Of a stretch of DNA of 32,063 nt, positions 24,447 through 32,063 are shown in pieces. The stretch is from NCBI RefSeq assembly GCF_017255295.1, contig NZ_JAFKDE010000018.1, positions 1 to 32,063 on the forward strand, given 5' to 3'. A program made the position numbers and the translations under genes. This stretch comes from Nitratireductor aquimarinus (GTDB lineage Bacteria; Pseudomonadota; Alphaproteobacteria; Rhizobiales; Rhizobiaceae). The notes below the pieces were generated by a model. That model saw only the letters and a list, made by a program, of their open reading frames with translations, was not told the DNA's origin and ran no database searches. Position 1 is the first letter of the stretch; each line of letters begins with the position of its first letter.

Positions 24447-25654
24447 CACAGCAAGGACAAGACGGAACCTCCCCGTTCCGTGGTCGCGTCCGGGCAATGG
24501 TTCATGGCGTCGCTTTCGGCGACGCCATGGGCGCCCCGGTCGAGAAACTTTCTGCCGCCGAAATCCGCGAGCGCTATGGTCGGGTGACCTCGCTGCGCAC
24601 TGCGTGGCATCGTGACGGGCAGAGCGAGGATCAGCGCAAGGGCAGGGTTCGCGGCAACGGGATCACCACCGACGACACGGCGATGACGCTTTCGCTGATG
24701 CGGATCTATGAGCGCGAAGGCCGCCATCTGGACGCCTGGGACATGGCCGAGGGCATGGTGCGCGAAATCGCGTGGGAAAGTCGTTGGGTGCCCGAGCTGC
24801 AGCGCGAAACGCCGCTGATCGAACGCCTCTTCTATCCCGAGAAATGGATTTTCCAGCGCCTGCAGCTATCGGCCTGCGATCCGCGTCAGGGCGGCGTGGG
24901 CAACATGGTGAACTGCGGTGCGACGATGTATATCGCGCCGGTGGGCGCTGTGAACGCCTGCAACCCGCGCGCGGCCTATGATGAGGCGATCAATTTCGCC
25001 GAGGGCCATCAGCAAAGCTATGGCCTTGAGGCCGCCGGTGTGTTTGCCGCTGCGATTGCACAGGCTTTCGTACCGGGCGCGACGCTCTCCGAGGTCGTTC
25101 AGACGGCCTATGATCTCGCCCATGACGGCACCCGCACGGCGATCGGCGAGATCGTTGCTGCCGCAGGGGAGCTTGCCCGCAAGGGAGCCGAAGCCGACGA
25201 GGTCACCGACACGTTCCATCGCCTTATCGCGCCGTTCTCGCCGATGGGGGACAACGTTGCGCACGGGCCCGAGAAGGCCGGGGTGGCGACCGCTGCCTAC
25301 CAGCCCTCGCGTCTGCTTTCGATCGAGGAGTTGCCGCTGGCGCTGGGGTTCTGCATCACGGCCGGCGGTGATTTCCGGCAGGGGGTGATCGACGGGATCA
25401 ACTCGGGCCGCGACACGGATTCCATCGGTGTGATGGTCGGCGCGATCCTCGGGGCAATGCATGGCCCGTCGGTGATCGATGAGGATGACGCCGAGCTTCT
25501 GGATAGCGCCAACCGGTTCTGCCTCTCCGAGAGCGCAGACCGTTTCACCACCGCTGCGCAGGCGATCATCCAGGTGGATGAAGAGGCTGCGCGCGCAAGG
25601 GCTGCGCAGCGTGCGGCAATCTTTGCACAGGACAAGAAGGAAGCCGCCGAATGA
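24443..25654 (+). CDS. ADP-ribosylglycohydrolase (ARH/DraG)-family hydrolase, first copy
   Basis: A 403-residue all-helical ARH-fold protein with the complete set of divalent-metal motifs: GVAFGDAMGAPVE (22-34), TTDDT (75-79) and NSGRDTDS (320-327). The family removes ADP-ribose or similar groups from proteins, nucleic acids or small molecules by cleaving N- or O-glycosidic bonds to ribose; some bacterial members sit in catabolic operons and have small-molecule substrates. The GTG start at 24443 overlaps the binding-protein stop and has AAGGA 7 bases upstream; its stop overlaps the second ARH gene (ATGA). There is no signal peptide, so it acts in the cytosol, presumably on what the importer brings in. 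The substrate is unknown. Confidence 0.88.
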   Translation: MTQQGQDGTSPFRGRVRAMVHGVAFGDAMGAPVEKLSAAEIRERYGRVTSLRTAWHRDGQSEDQRKGRVRGNGITTDDTAMTLSLMRIYEREGRHLDAWDMAEGMVREIAWESRWVPELQRETPLIERLFYPEKWIFQRLQLSACDPRQGGVGNMVNCGATMYIAPVGAVNACNPRAAYDEAINFAEGHQQSYGLEAAGVFAAAIAQAFVPGATLSEVVQTAYDLAHDGTRTAIGEIVAAAGELARKGAEADEVTDTFHRLIAPFSPMGDNVAHGPEKAGVATAAYQPSRLLSIEELPLALGFCITAGGDFRQGVIDGINSGRDTDSIGVMVGAILGAMHGPSVIDEDDAELLDSANRFCLSESADRFTTAAQAIIQVDEEAARARAAQRAAIFAQDKKEAAE

Positions 25655-27720
25655 CCCCGGAGAGCATCCGCGAAAAGATCTATGCCGGACTGATCGGCAA
25701 GGCCGTTGGCGTGCGCCTTGGTGCGCCGGTCGAACCGACGGTCTGGACCGAAAAGCTGATCCGCGAGGTCTATGGCGAGATCGATGACTATGTTCGCGAC
25801 TATCGCAATTTCGCGGCGGACGACGACACCAATGGACCGCTCTTCTTCGTGCGCGCCCTCTGGGACGAAGGCGATGAGCTGACCTACGAATCCGCCGGGC
25901 GTACATGGCTGAACTATATCGGTGACGGCCACGGAATGCTCTGGTGGGGCGGGTTCAATATCTCCACCGAGGAAACGGCCTATCGCTATCTTCAGGACGG
26001 TGTCACCGCGCCGACCTCGGGCAGCATCAAGCTGCGCGGCCAGATCGAAGCCGAACAGATCGGCGGGCAGATCTTTTCGGATTGCTGGGGCTGGGTCTGC
26101 CCTGGCAAGCCAGAGGAAGCCGCGCGGCTTGCGCGGATCATGGCTTCCGTGTCGCATGACGGCGAAGCGCTGCACGGCGCGGCCTATGTCGCCGGAGCGA
26201 CGGCGGCGGCCTTCACCGCTTCGACCATCGCCGAAGTGCATGAAACCGCGCGCGCACTGGTTGCCGACGGCTCGCACTATGCCCGTGTTCTCGATGCGGT
26301 TTCAGCCTACCATGCGGCGAACCCCGAAGACTGGCGCGGCTGCTTTCACATGCTGGAGCGTGACTTCGGCTATGACAAATGGACCGGCGTTTGCCACGTG
26401 ATCCCCAATGCGGGCGTGACAGCACTGGCGCTGCTCTATGGTGAGGGCGACATGCCGCGCACGGCGGCAGTGGCCTCGATGTGTGGCTGGGACACCGACT
26501 GCAATGCAGGCAATGCTGCAAACATAGCAGGCGTGCTTCAGGGTGTTCAGCCACACTGGGCCAAATGGCGTCGTCCGATCAACGACATCCTCATCACCTC
26601 GGCGGTGACCGGTTCGCTCAACATCGTCGACATGCCCTCGGCCGCCCGCGATTTCGCTGTGCTGGCGCTGCGTCGTCGGGGCGATGCGATCCCGGAGGGC
26701 TGGGCCGACAAGGCGCTCGCCCGCGCCGTCGATTTCGACTTCGCGCTGCCGGGCGCGAGCCACGGCATTCGTGCGGAAGGTTCGCATCGTCTGCGCACAC
26801 TGCCGGGCAACGCCGAGGGCGCGATCACCGTCCAGATCGACCGCTGGGCCGCTGGCGACAATGGCCGCGTGTTCTGGAAGCCCTTCTACCGGGAATGCGA
26901 GTTTGACGATAACCGCTATCGTCCGATGCTCTCACCCGTCACGGCCTCGGGGCAGCGCGTCGAGATTTCCCTGACGGGTACCGAGGCGCTCGAAGGTCCG
27001 CGACAGGTGACGTTCGTTCCCTATGTCCGCTTTGCCGCTTCCGGCGAAGTGCGGGAACTGGGAGACTGGTCGCTTCTGCCGGAGGACTGGCAGGTCATCG
27101 GGTTCACGCTTCCCGACAGCGAGGAGGCTATTGACGAGATTGGCATCCTGATGAAGCAGACGGCGGAAGCCCGCGTTTTCATGAACGTGCTGATCCGCAG
27201 CTTCACCGTGACGGGAGCCGGCAAGACGGTCATTAACCCGCAGATCGAATCCGAGGAATGGGGCTCGGTCAGCCGTTTCAGCTTCAATCGCGGAAGCTGG
27301 GGCCTGTCGGAGGGCTGCATTCGCGGTGAGGCGACGAAGGACGGAGATCTCTGGACCGGTCACGCCTTCGCAACCGATCAGACGGCGACGGCGCAGATCT
27401 CGCGTGTCGAGGGTGAGAGCCATCTGGTCAGCGTGCGCGCCTCGGGCAATGAGCGCTTCTATGCCGCGGGCATCCACGAGGGCCAGGCTGTGATCCTCCG
27501 CGAGGATTTCGGAACCGAGATCCTTGCGGCTGCGCCGGTTGAGGTGGGGCAGGACGTGACCCTGACATTCGCAGCGAAGGGGGAGAGGCTCACCCTCTTC
27601 ATCGACGGCAGGGAAATTGTCTCGGCGACTGACAGCCGGCATCCGCGCGGCATGGCCGGTCTGAGGCTCGGTGGCCCCGGTGTCGTGACCTGCCGCCGCT
27701 TCGAGATACTGGAGGGCTGA
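25651..27720 (+). CDS. Two-domain ADP-ribosylglycohydrolase-family protein, second copy with C-terminal beta-rich domain
   Basis: A 689-residue cytosolic protein. The N-terminal ~345 residues are a divergent ARH/DraG domain with [17 protein letters not shown] (13-29), the metal motif ADDDT (56-60) and [10 protein letters not shown] (279-288). The C-terminal ~340 residues lack ARH motifs, are rich in predicted beta strands and end with [18 protein letters not shown] and [20 protein letters not shown], the pattern of a LamG/DUF1080-like jelly roll that could bind glycans or shape the substrate pocket. The two ARH proteins are only distantly alike, so they probably act on different bonds or on successive steps. 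Coupled by ATGA overlap to the first copy; the ATPase gene follows after one base. Confidence 0.85.
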   Translation: MTPESIREKIYAGLIGKAVGVRLGAPVEPTVWTEKLIREVYGEIDDYVRDYRNFAADDDTNGPLFFVRALWDEGDELTYESAGRTWLNYIGDGHGMLWWGGFNISTEETAYRYLQDGVTAPTSGSIKLRGQIEAEQIGGQIFSDCWGWVCPGKPEEAARLARIMASVSHDGEALHGAAYVAGATAAAFTASTIAEVHETARALVADGSHYARVLDAVSAYHAANPEDWRGCFHMLERDFGYDKWTGVCHVIPNAGVTALALLYGEGDMPRTAAVASMCGWDTDCNAGNAANIAGVLQGVQPHWAKWRRPINDILITSAVTGSLNIVDMPSAARDFAVLALRRRGDAIPEGWADKALARAVDFDFALPGASHGIRAEGSHRLRTLPGNAEGAITVQIDRWAAGDNGRVFWKPFYRECEFDDNRYRPMLSPVTASGQRVEISLTGTEALEGPRQVTFVPYVRFAASGEVRELGDWSLLPEDWQVIGFTLPDSEEAIDEIGILMKQTAEARVFMNVLIRSFTVTGAGKTVINPQIESEEWGSVSRFSFNRGSWGLSEGCIRGEATKDGDLWTGHAFATDQTATAQISRVEGESHLVSVRASGNERFYAAGIHEGQAVILREDFGTEILAAAPVEVGQDVTLTFAAKGERLTLFIDGREIVSATDSRHPRGMAGLRLGGPGVVTCRRFEILEG

Positions 27721-27721
27721 T

Positions 27722-28786
27722 TTGGGACGGATCCAGCTGGAGAATGTTGGCAAGACCTATGGCGGAACCAGGGTCCTGCAGGACATCAATCTCGATATCG
27801 AGGACGGCGAGTTCGTCGTCCTCGTCGGACCTTCGGGCTGTGGCAAGTCCACGCTCCTGCGCATGGTGGCGGGGCTCGAGGACATTTCGCAGGGCCGCAT
27901 CATCATCGACGGCAAGGTTGCGAACCGGGTTCCGGCGAAGGAGCGCGGGCTGGCGATGGTCTTTCAGTCCTATGCGCTCTACCCGCACATGAAGGTTGCC
28001 GAGAACATGAGCTTTGCGCTCCGTCTCGCAGGCGTCAAGAAATCCGAGATCGACTCGAAGGTTCGGCAGGCCGCCGAGATACTCGGGCTTGAGCCCTATC
28101 TCGACCGTCTGCCCAAAGAGCTTTCGGGTGGCCAAAGGCAGCGGGTCGCCATGGGGCGCGCCATCGTCCGCGATCCGGAAGCCTTTCTGTTCGATGAGCC
28201 CCTTTCAAACCTCGACGCCAAGCTGCGTGTGCGCATGCGGTCGGAGATCAAGAAGCTGCATCAGCGGCTCGCAAAGACGACGATCTATGTCACGCATGAT
28301 CAGACCGAGGCGATGACGATGGCAGACCGCATTGTCGTTCTGCATGACGGTCATGTTGCCCAGATCGGGCCGCCCTCCGAGCTTTACAACAATCCGAACT
28401 CAGCCTTTGTGGCCAGTTTCATCGGCTCGCCCGAAATCAGCATGTTCAAAGCGAAGGCAGGCGCGAAAGGCGCGCGTCACGTCGTTCTGGACGGCGGCGT
28501 CATCATGCCGCTCGGGCGGCCGCTGGACGTGGCTGAAGGCACCGAGGTGACGTACGGCATTCGTCCGCAGACGATCGAGATCTCTGAAACAGGTCCTGTG
28601 GCCGAGGTGCTGCTTGTGGAGCCGACCGGCGAGACAGCCGAAGTGACGCTCTCGCTCGCAGGGCAGGAGATGGTCGCCGTTCTTCCGGCGAAAGCCGGGC
28701 TGGAACCCGGACGCCAGATCGCGCTTGGCATCCCCGCTGAACGCGCGCTGGTCTTCGACCCGGCGACCGGTGGACGCCTGCTGTGA
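27722..28786 (+). CDS. Sugar ABC transporter ATP-binding protein (UgpC/MalK-like)
   Basis: A 354-residue ATPase with Walker [10 protein letters not shown] (36-44), Q-loop Gln82, signature LSGGQRQR (134-141), Walker B AFLFDEP near 157, H-loop [10 protein letters not shown] and a C-terminal TOBE-type domain from about 240. It should power the LplB/LplC-type permeases upstream in the same operon. The start is a rare TTG at 27722: GGAGG (27711-27715) is 6 bases upstream and the protein then begins [14 protein letters not shown], the normal MalK/UgpC N-terminus. Placing the ATPase after the two hydrolase genes indicates that they belong to the transport unit. Confidence 0.93.
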   Translation: MGRIQLENVGKTYGGTRVLQDINLDIEDGEFVVLVGPSGCGKSTLLRMVAGLEDISQGRIIIDGKVANRVPAKERGLAMVFQSYALYPHMKVAENMSFALRLAGVKKSEIDSKVRQAAEILGLEPYLDRLPKELSGGQRQRVAMGRAIVRDPEAFLFDEPLSNLDAKLRVRMRSEIKKLHQRLAKTTIYVTHDQTEAMTMADRIVVLHDGHVAQIGPPSELYNNPNSAFVASFIGSPEISMFKAKAGAKGARHVVLDGGVIMPLGRPLDVAEGTEVTYGIRPQTIEISETGPVAEVLLVEPTGETAEVTLSLAGQEMVAVLPAKAGLEPGRQIALGIPAERALVFDPATGGRLL

Positions 28787-29050
28787 TCCGGATCGGGGGA
28801 GGCTGAACGGAAGGCTCGCCCCCACCCCGGGTGATCGGGCAATGAGCGACTGTCTCGCAGCAGCGGGCCTTCGGATCAAGTCGCAGTCCGCGCCAGTGAC
28901 GCCATGCTCTGGGACCGCCGTAGACTTCCAGTTTCAATGACGCGGTCGGGGCTTCTGTGCGCTGCATGGCGCAATCCCTCACGTAAAATCAGGCATGCAC
29001 CAGGTCTGAAAATCCATGCCAGACGGTCGGTCTGACAGCCGCTGAGCATG

Positions 29051-29069
29051 CCATATCCTTTGGTTATGG
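29051..29069. promoter_or_regulatory. Imperfect palindrome, possible operator for the M55/Dpp operon
   Basis: CCATATCC-TTT-GGTTATGG (arms 29051-29058 and 29062-29069) has one mismatch. It lies about 20 bases before a TTGACC -35-like box. No regulator gene is adjacent. Confidence 0.4.
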
Positions 29070-29088
29070 AGTTATGTCAGATCACAAT

Positions 29089-29117
29089 TTGACCTCCCTG
29101 TTTCCATCTGCCCTAAT
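29089..29117 (+). promoter_or_regulatory. Putative sigma70 promoter of the M55/Dpp operon
   Basis: TTGACC (29089-29094) and CCTAAT (29112-29117) are 17 bases apart and 85 bases before the start codon. The -10 box is a weak match. Confidence 0.4.
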
Positions 29118-29201
29118 TTCGACAGGCCCGGGAACGGAAAAAGAATAAGCTTCGGAACGCCTTTAAAGCGTTGGATTCCAGGCTATCGGGGAGGAGAAAA
29201 C

Positions 29202-30029
29202 GTGAAGGTTTTCATCAGCGTTGATATGGAAGGCATGGCCGGAGTAACCCATTCCGACCACACGAAAATGAGCGGCGTCGAATATGAAATGGCGCGTAAA
29301 TGGATGACCGCTGAGGCCAATGCTGCGGCTGAAGGTGCATTCGAAAGCGGTGCCAGCGAAGTGGTGATCACCGACGCTCATGGTTTCATGCACAACATGC
29401 TTCCGCACGAGCTGCACAGGGACGCCCAACTTGTCAGCGGCATTCCCCGACCGCTCTTTCAGATGGAAGGCATCAATGAGAGGTTTGATGCCGCACTGAT
29501 GCTTGGTTACCACGTCCGGGCAGGCGATCCATTCGGCGTTCTTTCACACACGCATGTCGGCAGGATTGTCTACGATCTCAAACTTAGTGGCGAGGCGGTG
29601 AATGAGATCGCCTTTAACACAGCGGTGGCCGGCCATTTTGGTGTGCCGCTTGCGCTTGTCTCAGGCGATGACAGACTTATCGAGTCTGTAGGGCGGACCC
29701 ATCCCTGGACAGAGCGGGTGACGACCAAATGGGCGATCAGTCGTTACGCGGCGCGCAATCTCAGTCCGGAGGCCGCACAGGAGCGCATCCGGACCGGAAC
29801 GGTGCGGGCGCTCAAGCGGCTCGGTGAGATGCAGGTGGTCAGGCTCAACGACCCCATCGAGCTGGAAATGCACTTCCTTGACCCGATGTATGCACAGCTC
29901 GTTTCCGACATTCCCGGCACAGAGCGCATTGACGGGCGGGGTATCCGTTATGTGGGCAGGGACATGCTGGAGATCACGCGGATCTGGCGTCTAAGCATCA
30001 ATGCCAGTCTGAGCGCATTCCCAGTTTGA
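29202..30029 (+). CDS. M55-family D-aminopeptidase (DppA-like)
   Basis: A 275-residue zinc peptidase of family M55. It begins MKVFISVDMEGMAGV, where Asp8 and Glu10 are metal ligands, then VITDAHGFMHNMLP (about 56-69), LMLGYHVRAGDPFGVLSHT (about 103-121) and VALVSGDD-like PLALVSGDDRLIE near 150. Bacillus DppA cleaves D-Ala-D-Ala and other D-amino-terminal peptides as a decamer; relatives occur with peptide ABC transporters. GTG start at 29202 with GGGGAGG 7 bases upstream. Cytosolic. Coupled closely with two Opp/Dpp ATPases, so it probably degrades peptides imported by that system. Confidence 0.92.
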   Translation: MKVFISVDMEGMAGVTHSDHTKMSGVEYEMARKWMTAEANAAAEGAFESGASEVVITDAHGFMHNMLPHELHRDAQLVSGIPRPLFQMEGINERFDAALMLGYHVRAGDPFGVLSHTHVGRIVYDLKLSGEAVNEIAFNTAVAGHFGVPLALVSGDDRLIESVGRTHPWTERVTTKWAISRYAARNLSPEAAQERIRTGTVRALKRLGEMQVVRLNDPIELEMHFLDPMYAQLVSDIPGTERIDGRGIRYVGRDMLEITRIWRLSINASLSAFPV

Positions 30030-30067
30030 TTCCGGGAACCGAAGGTAGGCGAAACGCGGGAGTGACC

Positions 30068-31078
30068 ATGCCACTACTGGATGTCCGAAATCTTCAGATC
30101 CAGTTCAACACAGGAGGCGGGACGATCAATGCTGTGCGCGGCATCGACTTCTCGCTTGAGAATGGACGGACGCTTGGTGTTGTCGGTGAGAGCGGGTGTG
30201 GAAAGTCGGTAACAGCCATGGCGCTGATGCGGCTGATCAGGGAGCCCGGGCGTGTTTCAGGTGGCGAAATGTTGCTTGAAACTGACGGAGAGATCGTTGA
30301 CTTGGCAACGCTGGAGCCGATGGGGCCGGAAATACGCAGCATTCGGGGCAACCGGATGGCAATGATCTTCCAGGAACCGATGACCTCGCTTAACCCTTTG
30401 CACATGATCGGGCATCAGATCATGGAGCCGATCATGCTGCATCTGGGACTGACCCGGAGGCAGGCGCGTGAACGCGCCATTGAGATGCTGATCGCTGTAG
30501 GTATCCCCGCGGCAGAAACCCGGCTGGAGGATTACCCGCATCAATTGTCCGGAGGCATGCGCCAGCGTGTGATGATCGCCATGGCGCTCTCATGCAATCC
30601 GTCTCTGCTCATAGCCGACGAACCTACGACGGCCCTGGATGTCACCATTCAGGCGCAGGTGCTCAAGCTGATGAACGAGCTACGGACACGGCTTGGAACA
30701 TCCATTGTGTTTATCACGCACGATCTTGGTGTGGTGGCGCAGATGGCTGACGAGGTGATTGTGATGTACCTCGGGCGCATCGTTGAAAAGGCAAGCGTGA
30801 AGGAACTGTTTCGCAACGCGCAGCATCCCTACACGCAGGGGCTCATGAACTCGATTCCCTCAATGGTTCTTGAAAAGGGGGAGCGGCTAGTACCGATCAA
30901 GGGCACCGTGCCCAATCCCATGTCCGTGACACGCGGTTGCGGTTTCGCTTCGCGCTGCCCGCATGTCACGGAACGGTGCCGATTGGATGAGCCTGCGCTC
31001 GGGAAGACGGCCGATGGCCACTTCACCGCATGCTGGCTGCACGATGCCGCTCAAGGCGGGGGTGTCAGCCCCAGTTAA
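30068..31078 (+). CDS. dppD: Peptide ABC transporter ATP-binding protein, OppD/DppD-type
   Basis: A 336-residue ATPase with Walker A GESGCGKS near 43, signature [15 protein letters not shown] near 160, Walker [13 protein letters not shown] near 181 and the C-terminal oligopeptide-transporter extension [11 protein letters not shown]...RC, whose cysteines form the Fe-S-type cluster site known in DppD proteins. The frame is open from 30026, but ATG 30068 with GGGAG upstream gives the normal N-terminus [13 protein letters not shown]. It is 38 bp after the peptidase gene. No permeases or binding protein are in the window; they probably lay beyond the truncated dppF. Confidence 0.92.
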   Translation: MPLLDVRNLQIQFNTGGGTINAVRGIDFSLENGRTLGVVGESGCGKSVTAMALMRLIREPGRVSGGEMLLETDGEIVDLATLEPMGPEIRSIRGNRMAMIFQEPMTSLNPLHMIGHQIMEPIMLHLGLTRRQARERAIEMLIAVGIPAAETRLEDYPHQLSGGMRQRVMIAMALSCNPSLLIADEPTTALDVTIQAQVLKLMNELRTRLGTSIVFITHDLGVVAQMADEVIVMYLGRIVEKASVKELFRNAQHPYTQGLMNSIPSMVLEKGERLVPIKGTVPNPMSVTRGCGFASRCPHVTERCRLDEPALGKTADGHFTACWLHDAAQGGGVSPS

Positions 31079-31130
31079 TGCGGGATGCCCGCACCTCATG
31101 ATCCTTGTCAGAGCCTGAAGGGAGGACCCG

Positions 31131-31967
31131 GTGACGAATAAGGAGCCATTGCTGGAAGTGCGAAATCTGGAAAAACACTTTCCGGTTCGCAGAGGCATAC
31201 TGCGCCGTACGCAGGGTTATGTAAAGGCGGTTGATGGCGTCAGCCTCACGCTGGACCGTGGAGAAACACTCGGCCTTGTCGGAGAAAGTGGCTGCGGAAA
31301 GACCACTGCCGGGCGCTCGATCCTGCGCCTCATATCGCCGAGCAGGGGCGATATCCTGTTTTCCAGCCGTTCGCTTTCAGGTGAGGGGGAGGAGACCCGG
31401 CGCGTCAATGTCGCGACCGTTTCGCGGGAGGAACTGCGACAGCTGCGACGTGACATGCAGATCATCTTTCAGGATCCCTATTCTTCGCTGGATCCACGCA
31501 TGTCTGTCGCCGATCTGGTGGGGGAGCCGCTCTATGTTCATGGCATCGCCAAGGGGGCAGAGCTACATGACCGAGTCGAGCAGCTTCTGGTTGCCGTTGG
31601 GCTCAACGCGGATCATATGCAGCGTTACTCGCACGAATTTTCGGGCGGTCAGCGGCAACGGATCGGCATAGCGCGCGCGCTTGCTTTGCGCCCGCAGATG
31701 ATCGTTGCTGACGAACCCATCTCAGCGCTCGATGTCTCCATTCAGGCACAGGTTGTCACGCTCCTGCAGGATTTGCAGGAGGAGTTCGATCTGACTTACT
31801 TGATCGTCACGCATGACCTCACCGTAGTGCGCTATCTGTGTGACCGCGTGGCGGTGATGTATCTGGGCCAGATTGTCGAAATCGCCACTGCGGAGGCGCT
31901 TTTTGCCGATCCTTTGCATCCCTATACCGAAGCGCTTCTATCTGTGAGAACGGCGGTGGAAAACTAG
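31131..31967 (+). CDS. dppF: Peptide ABC transporter ATP-binding protein, OppF/DppF-type, 3'-truncated by IS
   Basis: A 278-residue ATPase with Walker [10 protein letters not shown] near 54, signature [15 protein letters not shown] near 170 and Walker [12 protein letters not shown] near 192. GTG start with GGAGG 5 bases upstream. Up to HPYTEALLS (about residue 270) it follows OppF/DppF; the family then continues with a 40-60-residue tail containing a cysteine-rich segment, but here the reading frame changes to VRTAVEN and stops. The change coincides with TGTGAGAACGGCGG at 31943, the presumed IS21-type terminus. The nucleotide-binding core is complete, so residual activity is possible, but the C-terminal domain is lost. 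Confidence 0.85.
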   Translation: MTNKEPLLEVRNLEKHFPVRRGILRRTQGYVKAVDGVSLTLDRGETLGLVGESGCGKTTAGRSILRLISPSRGDILFSSRSLSGEGEETRRVNVATVSREELRQLRRDMQIIFQDPYSSLDPRMSVADLVGEPLYVHGIAKGAELHDRVEQLLVAVGLNADHMQRYSHEFSGGQRQRIGIARALALRPQMIVADEPISALDVSIQAQVVTLLQDLQEEFDLTYLIVTHDLTVVRYLCDRVAVMYLGQIVEIATAEALFADPLHPYTEALLSVRTAVEN

Positions 31968-32063
31968 ACCACGGTAGCGGCTGGATTGTCCTGCTGCGGG
32001 CGGCTGAAAAGTCGTCCACTTTTTCCCTTTTCTGCTTGGCGCAGGGAGGGACGAGGGATCTAC
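31943..32063 (+). mobile_element. Partial IS21-like insertion sequence, left end (body continues to the right)
   Basis: Begins TGTGAGAACGGCGG and carries two similar blocks, GGAAAACTAGACCAC (about 31957-31972) and CTGAAAAGTCGTCCAC (about 32003-32018); the second matches the subterminal block at the left end of the window (GGGCGGC-xx-AAAAGT-x-GTCCACTTT). The last bases GGGAGGGACGAGGG followed by ATCTAC look like a ribosome binding site for an istA-like transposase just outside the window. dppF homology stops exactly where this begins. The family call rests on termini only. Confidence 0.65.

Larger units (their letters stand above)
28787..29201. other. Intergenic region upstream of the M55 peptidase operon
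   Basis: About 415 bases without a supportable gene. It holds the end of the LacI operon (no convincing terminator: G/C-rich inverted segments near 28790-28835 lack a T-run), a short palindrome at 29051-29069 and a possible promoter at 29089-29117. Confidence 0.5.

Noticed and set aside
23040-24497. 485-residue open frame on the minus strand
   Set aside because: Shadow of the Tat-exported binding protein; no family motifs and no ribosome binding site.
24866-26277. Minus-strand frames of over 300 residues opposite the ARH genes
   Set aside because: Both ARH genes show catalytic motifs, overlaps and Shine-Dalgarno sequences; the opposite frames do not.
28787-28840. Possible terminator after the UgpC-like gene
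   Set aside because: GGGGG and CCCCC runs could pair over a long loop, but the stem is short and no U-tract follows.
1-32063. CRISPR array, tRNA, rRNA, riboswitch or prophage genes
   Set aside because: No regularly spaced repeats, cloverleaf-like segments, known aptamer-like leaders or phage proteins were noticed; absence is by reading only, not by a search.

Overview
The window is about 32 kb of GC-rich alphaproteobacterial DNA. Gene content and order (a BigR-type sulfide operon, several CUT1-type sugar ABC importers, a TRAP importer, LacI/DeoR/IclR/LysR regulators) fit a Hyphomicrobiales (Rhizobiales) bacterium with a versatile heterotrophic lifestyle. Genus cannot be fixed from sequence reading alone. 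No rRNA, tRNA, CRISPR array or phage genes were seen.

Both extremities look like outward-facing ends of IS21-family insertion sequences (about 1-119 and 31943-32063). The left one cuts off the 5' half of an FprA-like ferredoxin-NADP+ reductase gene; the right one cuts off the 3' end of a DppF-type ABC ATPase gene. Nearly equal repeat lengths at both ends also suggest that the window is a whole draft contig that stopped in a repeated IS.

Layout, left to right. (a) 120-1833 (+): reductase fragment, flavodoxin, pentapeptide-repeat protein, in overlapping order. (b) 1824-2642 (-): IclR regulator. (c) 7495-2922 (-): sulfide/persulfide detoxification operon bigR, ETHE1-like persulfide dioxygenase, two YeeE/YedE-type transporter halves, DUF442 sulfurtransferase, SulP anion transporter, with a palindromic BigR operator laid over a leaderless promoter. 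(d) 7860-13469: divergent DeoR regulator and an operon of a LOG-like nucleotide phosphoribohydrolase plus a complete CUT1 ABC importer (ATPase, two permeases, binding protein), ended by a strong hairpin terminator. (e) 14343-13612 (-): arsH with an ArsR-type palindrome upstream. (f) 18865-14537 (-): TRAP importer dctM-dctP-dctQ followed by an N-acyl-D-amino-acid deacylase, with a divergent LysR regulator. (g) 20080-28786 (+): one tightly overlapping operon of a LacI regulator, LplB/LplC-type permeases, a Tat-exported binding protein, two different ADP-ribosylglycohydrolase-fold enzymes and a UgpC/MalK-like ATPase; two matching LacI-type operators are visible. (h) 29202-31967 (+): M55 D-aminopeptidase with two Opp/Dpp ATPases, the second truncated by the right-hand IS.

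Most modules are import-plus-first-hydrolysis units with a dedicated regulator. Two of them (f and h) point to D-amino-acid-containing substrates. The most interesting is (g), where two ARH-fold hydrolases are built into a LacI-controlled carbohydrate-type importer operon: probably a catabolic route for an unidentified, perhaps ribosylated or N-glycosidic, compound.
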